From: JAZLEZ01 sp045615505
Lineage (GTDB): Bacteria > Spirochaetota > Spirochaetia > Sphaerochaetales > Sphaerochaetaceae
Assembly: GCA_045615505.1 (NCBI GenBank)
Contig: JAZLEZ010000030.1
Span: 1-43,901 of the forward strand
Direction of reading: 5' to 3'
Length of the DNA stretch: 43,901 bases
The notes beneath the pieces are model-generated. The model did no database searches and was not told the origin of the DNA. It was given only the letters and a program-made list of their open reading frames with translations. The position numbers and the translations under genes were made by a program. This document shows positions 42,563 to 43,901 of the stretch, in pieces (the stretch's first letter is position 1; each line of letters opens with the position of its first letter).

Positions 42563-43756
42563 TCATTTCTTTGCAATTTCTGCGTTGACAAAATCCTGAA
42601 TTGTTGTCTTGTTAAGTCTGACAAATTCAGCATCTTCGGCAACTAGGCAATCTCTCCAGAATGTGATGTCTTTGTCTCCGTCAGCTGTGTTGACAGGGAT
42701 TGAAGGATCTGTTGAATAAGCTCCGATATCCTTGCCCCAAGGTGCGAATCCGTCAGCTGTCATGAGATAGTTTACAAAGAGCATTGCAGTATAAGGTCTG
42801 TTTGTTTTCTGTGTAATCTGAACATACATAGGATACATAAATCCTGCAAATGGAGCGATGGCTGTATTCTGCCATGCGCCTACTGAAAGGTTCCCCTTGA
42901 TTGAAGCATCAACATCTCTGAACTTTGAAAGAACAAACAGGCCTACACAACCCTTGCTGTCTGCTTTTGCCATATCCTTACAGATTGTTGTATCTGAAGA
43001 GATTGAGAAGTTACAGTTGGCAATGAATTCTGCAACCCATTTGAAGCCGGCGTTCTTGTATGATCCGAGTACAATATCCTTTCCGTAAAGTGCTTTATAG
43101 GCATCTGCGAGTTTTGCAGCCCAAGCATCACTTGTACACATAACAAGGAAATTCATGTTGACAACTTCCGATGCAGGACTCTTGAAGAATACTTTGTTCT
43201 TCCAAGCAGGTTCTGTCAGCTGCCATGCGTTTGTAACAACCTGATCTGTTGTTCCGATATTATTCCAAATGAAGAGCTTGTTGATGTACTGATGTACGAG
43301 AGGGTCCTTATCTGACTCCTGAAGGAAGCCTTCACAGTCTTTTGGAACATAGTTTACGAGAATGTCTGTTCCGTTTCTGTAAGTTTTAAGCTGAGCTCCA
43401 TCCTGAATCATGACAACTGATGCAACCTTGTTTGAGGAACCCATATATTCCTGAAGAAGAGTTGTATAGATATCAGCATCATTCATCTTTGAACCTACGG
43501 CATTATTCTCTGATAGTCCGAGTTCTGCACCGTACTTTGCAATAAAGCCTGTAACGGCATTGGCAATTCGTGATGTGTTTCCGTAAGCAATAAAATCTCC
43601 TGTTTCCTTTTTGGCAAGCTCAAGAAGTTCCTTTTCGGACATATTATGACCTGCTTCAAAAACAGATTTGGCAGAAGCTGTTTCAGTTGTTCCGTTTGCA
43701 AAGACTGCTGTCAAAGCAATAAGAACAATTAAAATCATAGAAATAGTTCTTTTCAT
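42563..43756 (-). CDS. ABC transporter substrate-binding protein (iron / sugar-phosphate type)
   Basis: A 397-residue exported binding protein, homologous to the one at 998-2173. MKRTISMILIVLIALTAVFA and NGTTET give a standard signal peptide with cleavage after VFA. ATG 43756 is preceded by AGGA; the longer frame starts at TTG 43789 and would put 11 extra residues before the signal peptide. Shared features include VTNAWQLTEPAWKNKVFF (compare VTNMWQFADPKYKG in the paralogue) and a YKALYGKD segment. Ligand unknown; the phosphohexomutase in the same operon suggests a hexose phosphate or hexose. Confidence 0.86.
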   Translation of the reverse strand: MKRTISMILIVLIALTAVFANGTTETASAKSVFEAGHNMSEKELLELAKKETGDFIAYGNTSRIANAVTGFIAKYGAELGLSENNAVGSKMNDADIYTTLLQEYMGSSNKVASVVMIQDGAQLKTYRNGTDILVNYVPKDCEGFLQESDKDPLVHQYINKLFIWNNIGTTDQVVTNAWQLTEPAWKNKVFFKSPASEVVNMNFLVMCTSDAWAAKLADAYKALYGKDIVLGSYKNAGFKWVAEFIANCNFSISSDTTICKDMAKADSKGCVGLFVLSKFRDVDASIKGNLSVGAWQNTAIAPFAGFMYPMYVQITQKTNRPYTAMLFVNYLMTADGFAPWGKDIGAYSTDPSIPVNTADGDKDITFWRDCLVAEDAEFVRLNKTTIQDFVNAEIAKK

Positions 43757-43901
43757 TAATCCTGAACTTCCAGAAAATTTCTTACTCAAAAGAGAAAAAA
43801 TAGAAAAACCTGCAAATTGAGCGGTTGAGTTGCAAAAACCACTTGACTTGCAGGATTATTTTTGGCTATTATTGAGTAATAAAATATAACTCAATTTTGA
43901 G
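43757..43901 (-). promoter_or_regulatory. Upstream region of the second transporter operon with an operator-like inverted repeat
   Basis: ATTGAGT (43871-43877) and ACTCAAT (43889-43895) are a perfect 7-bp inverted repeat with an 11-base A/T spacer. A further TTGAG-type sequence, GAGCGGTTGAGTTGC, lies nearer the gene. On the minus strand TTGAGT followed by AATAAT 15 bases later may be a promoter overlapping the repeat. The window ends before the full upstream region is seen. Confidence 0.4.

Overview
The window is AT-rich bacterial DNA. It is almost entirely coding and shows no rRNA, tRNA, CRISPR array or intact insertion sequence. Both ABC binding proteins have signal peptides ending in FANGT followed by an acidic stretch, a form common in Treponema. 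Together with the fused iron/sugar-phosphate-type permeases and the loose lipobox on a surface lipoprotein, this suggests a host-associated spirochaete of the Treponema type. That assignment is an inference from style, not from a marker gene.

Layout. (1) Positions 3-6659, plus strand: a LacI-type regulator cut by the window edge, a binding protein, a fused two-domain permease, an ATPase, a xylose-isomerase-like TIM-barrel enzyme and an SGNH hydrolase, read as one uptake-and-catabolism operon. (2) Positions 6660-8723: a structured spacer with a 21-bp direct repeat, a DUF4143-type AAA ATPase, and a decayed zone with three gene remnants. (3) Positions 8724-35829: a large surface-polysaccharide locus whose blocks alternate in strand. 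It holds a nucleotidyltransferase-aminotransferase fusion, a GDP-mannose dehydrogenase, a heparinase II/III-like protein, several glycosyltransferases, two Wzy-like polymerase/ligase proteins (one fused to an initiating phosphoglycosyl transferase), a Wzx flippase, two CDP-glycerol-phosphotransferase-like proteins, a YidC-like/alkaline-phosphatase-superfamily fusion, a lipoprotein, ManC, and the dTDP-rhamnose genes rfbA, rfbC, rfbD and rfbB. (4) Positions 35930-37994: three small housekeeping or accessory genes. (5) Positions 38086-43756, minus strand: a second, paralogous binding protein-permease-ATPase cassette followed by a phosphohexomutase.

Working together: the phosphohexomutase and ManC can supply GDP-mannose, which the AlgD-like enzyme would oxidise to GDP-mannuronate. 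RfbABCD make dTDP-rhamnose. The nucleotidyltransferase-aminotransferase fusion probably makes a CDP-linked amino-alcohol phosphate. The glycosyltransferases, Wzx, Wzy and the initiating transferase would build and export a polymer on a lipid carrier. The CDP-glycerol-type transferases and the AP-superfamily fusion may add phospho-substituents. The two ABC cassettes point towards each other and bracket the locus. Their partner enzymes suggest a sugar or sugar-phosphate cargo rather than iron.

Best candidate for an undescribed system: the three-gene minus-strand operon at 28603-23901. It encodes a zinc-knuckle lipoprotein, a YidC-like protein lacking the key groove arginine and fused to a phosphotransferase-type ectodomain, and a CDP-glycerol-type transferase with an N-terminal YIDPGTGS membrane anchor. 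It lies directly beside the divergent polymerase-phosphoglycosyl transferase fusion.
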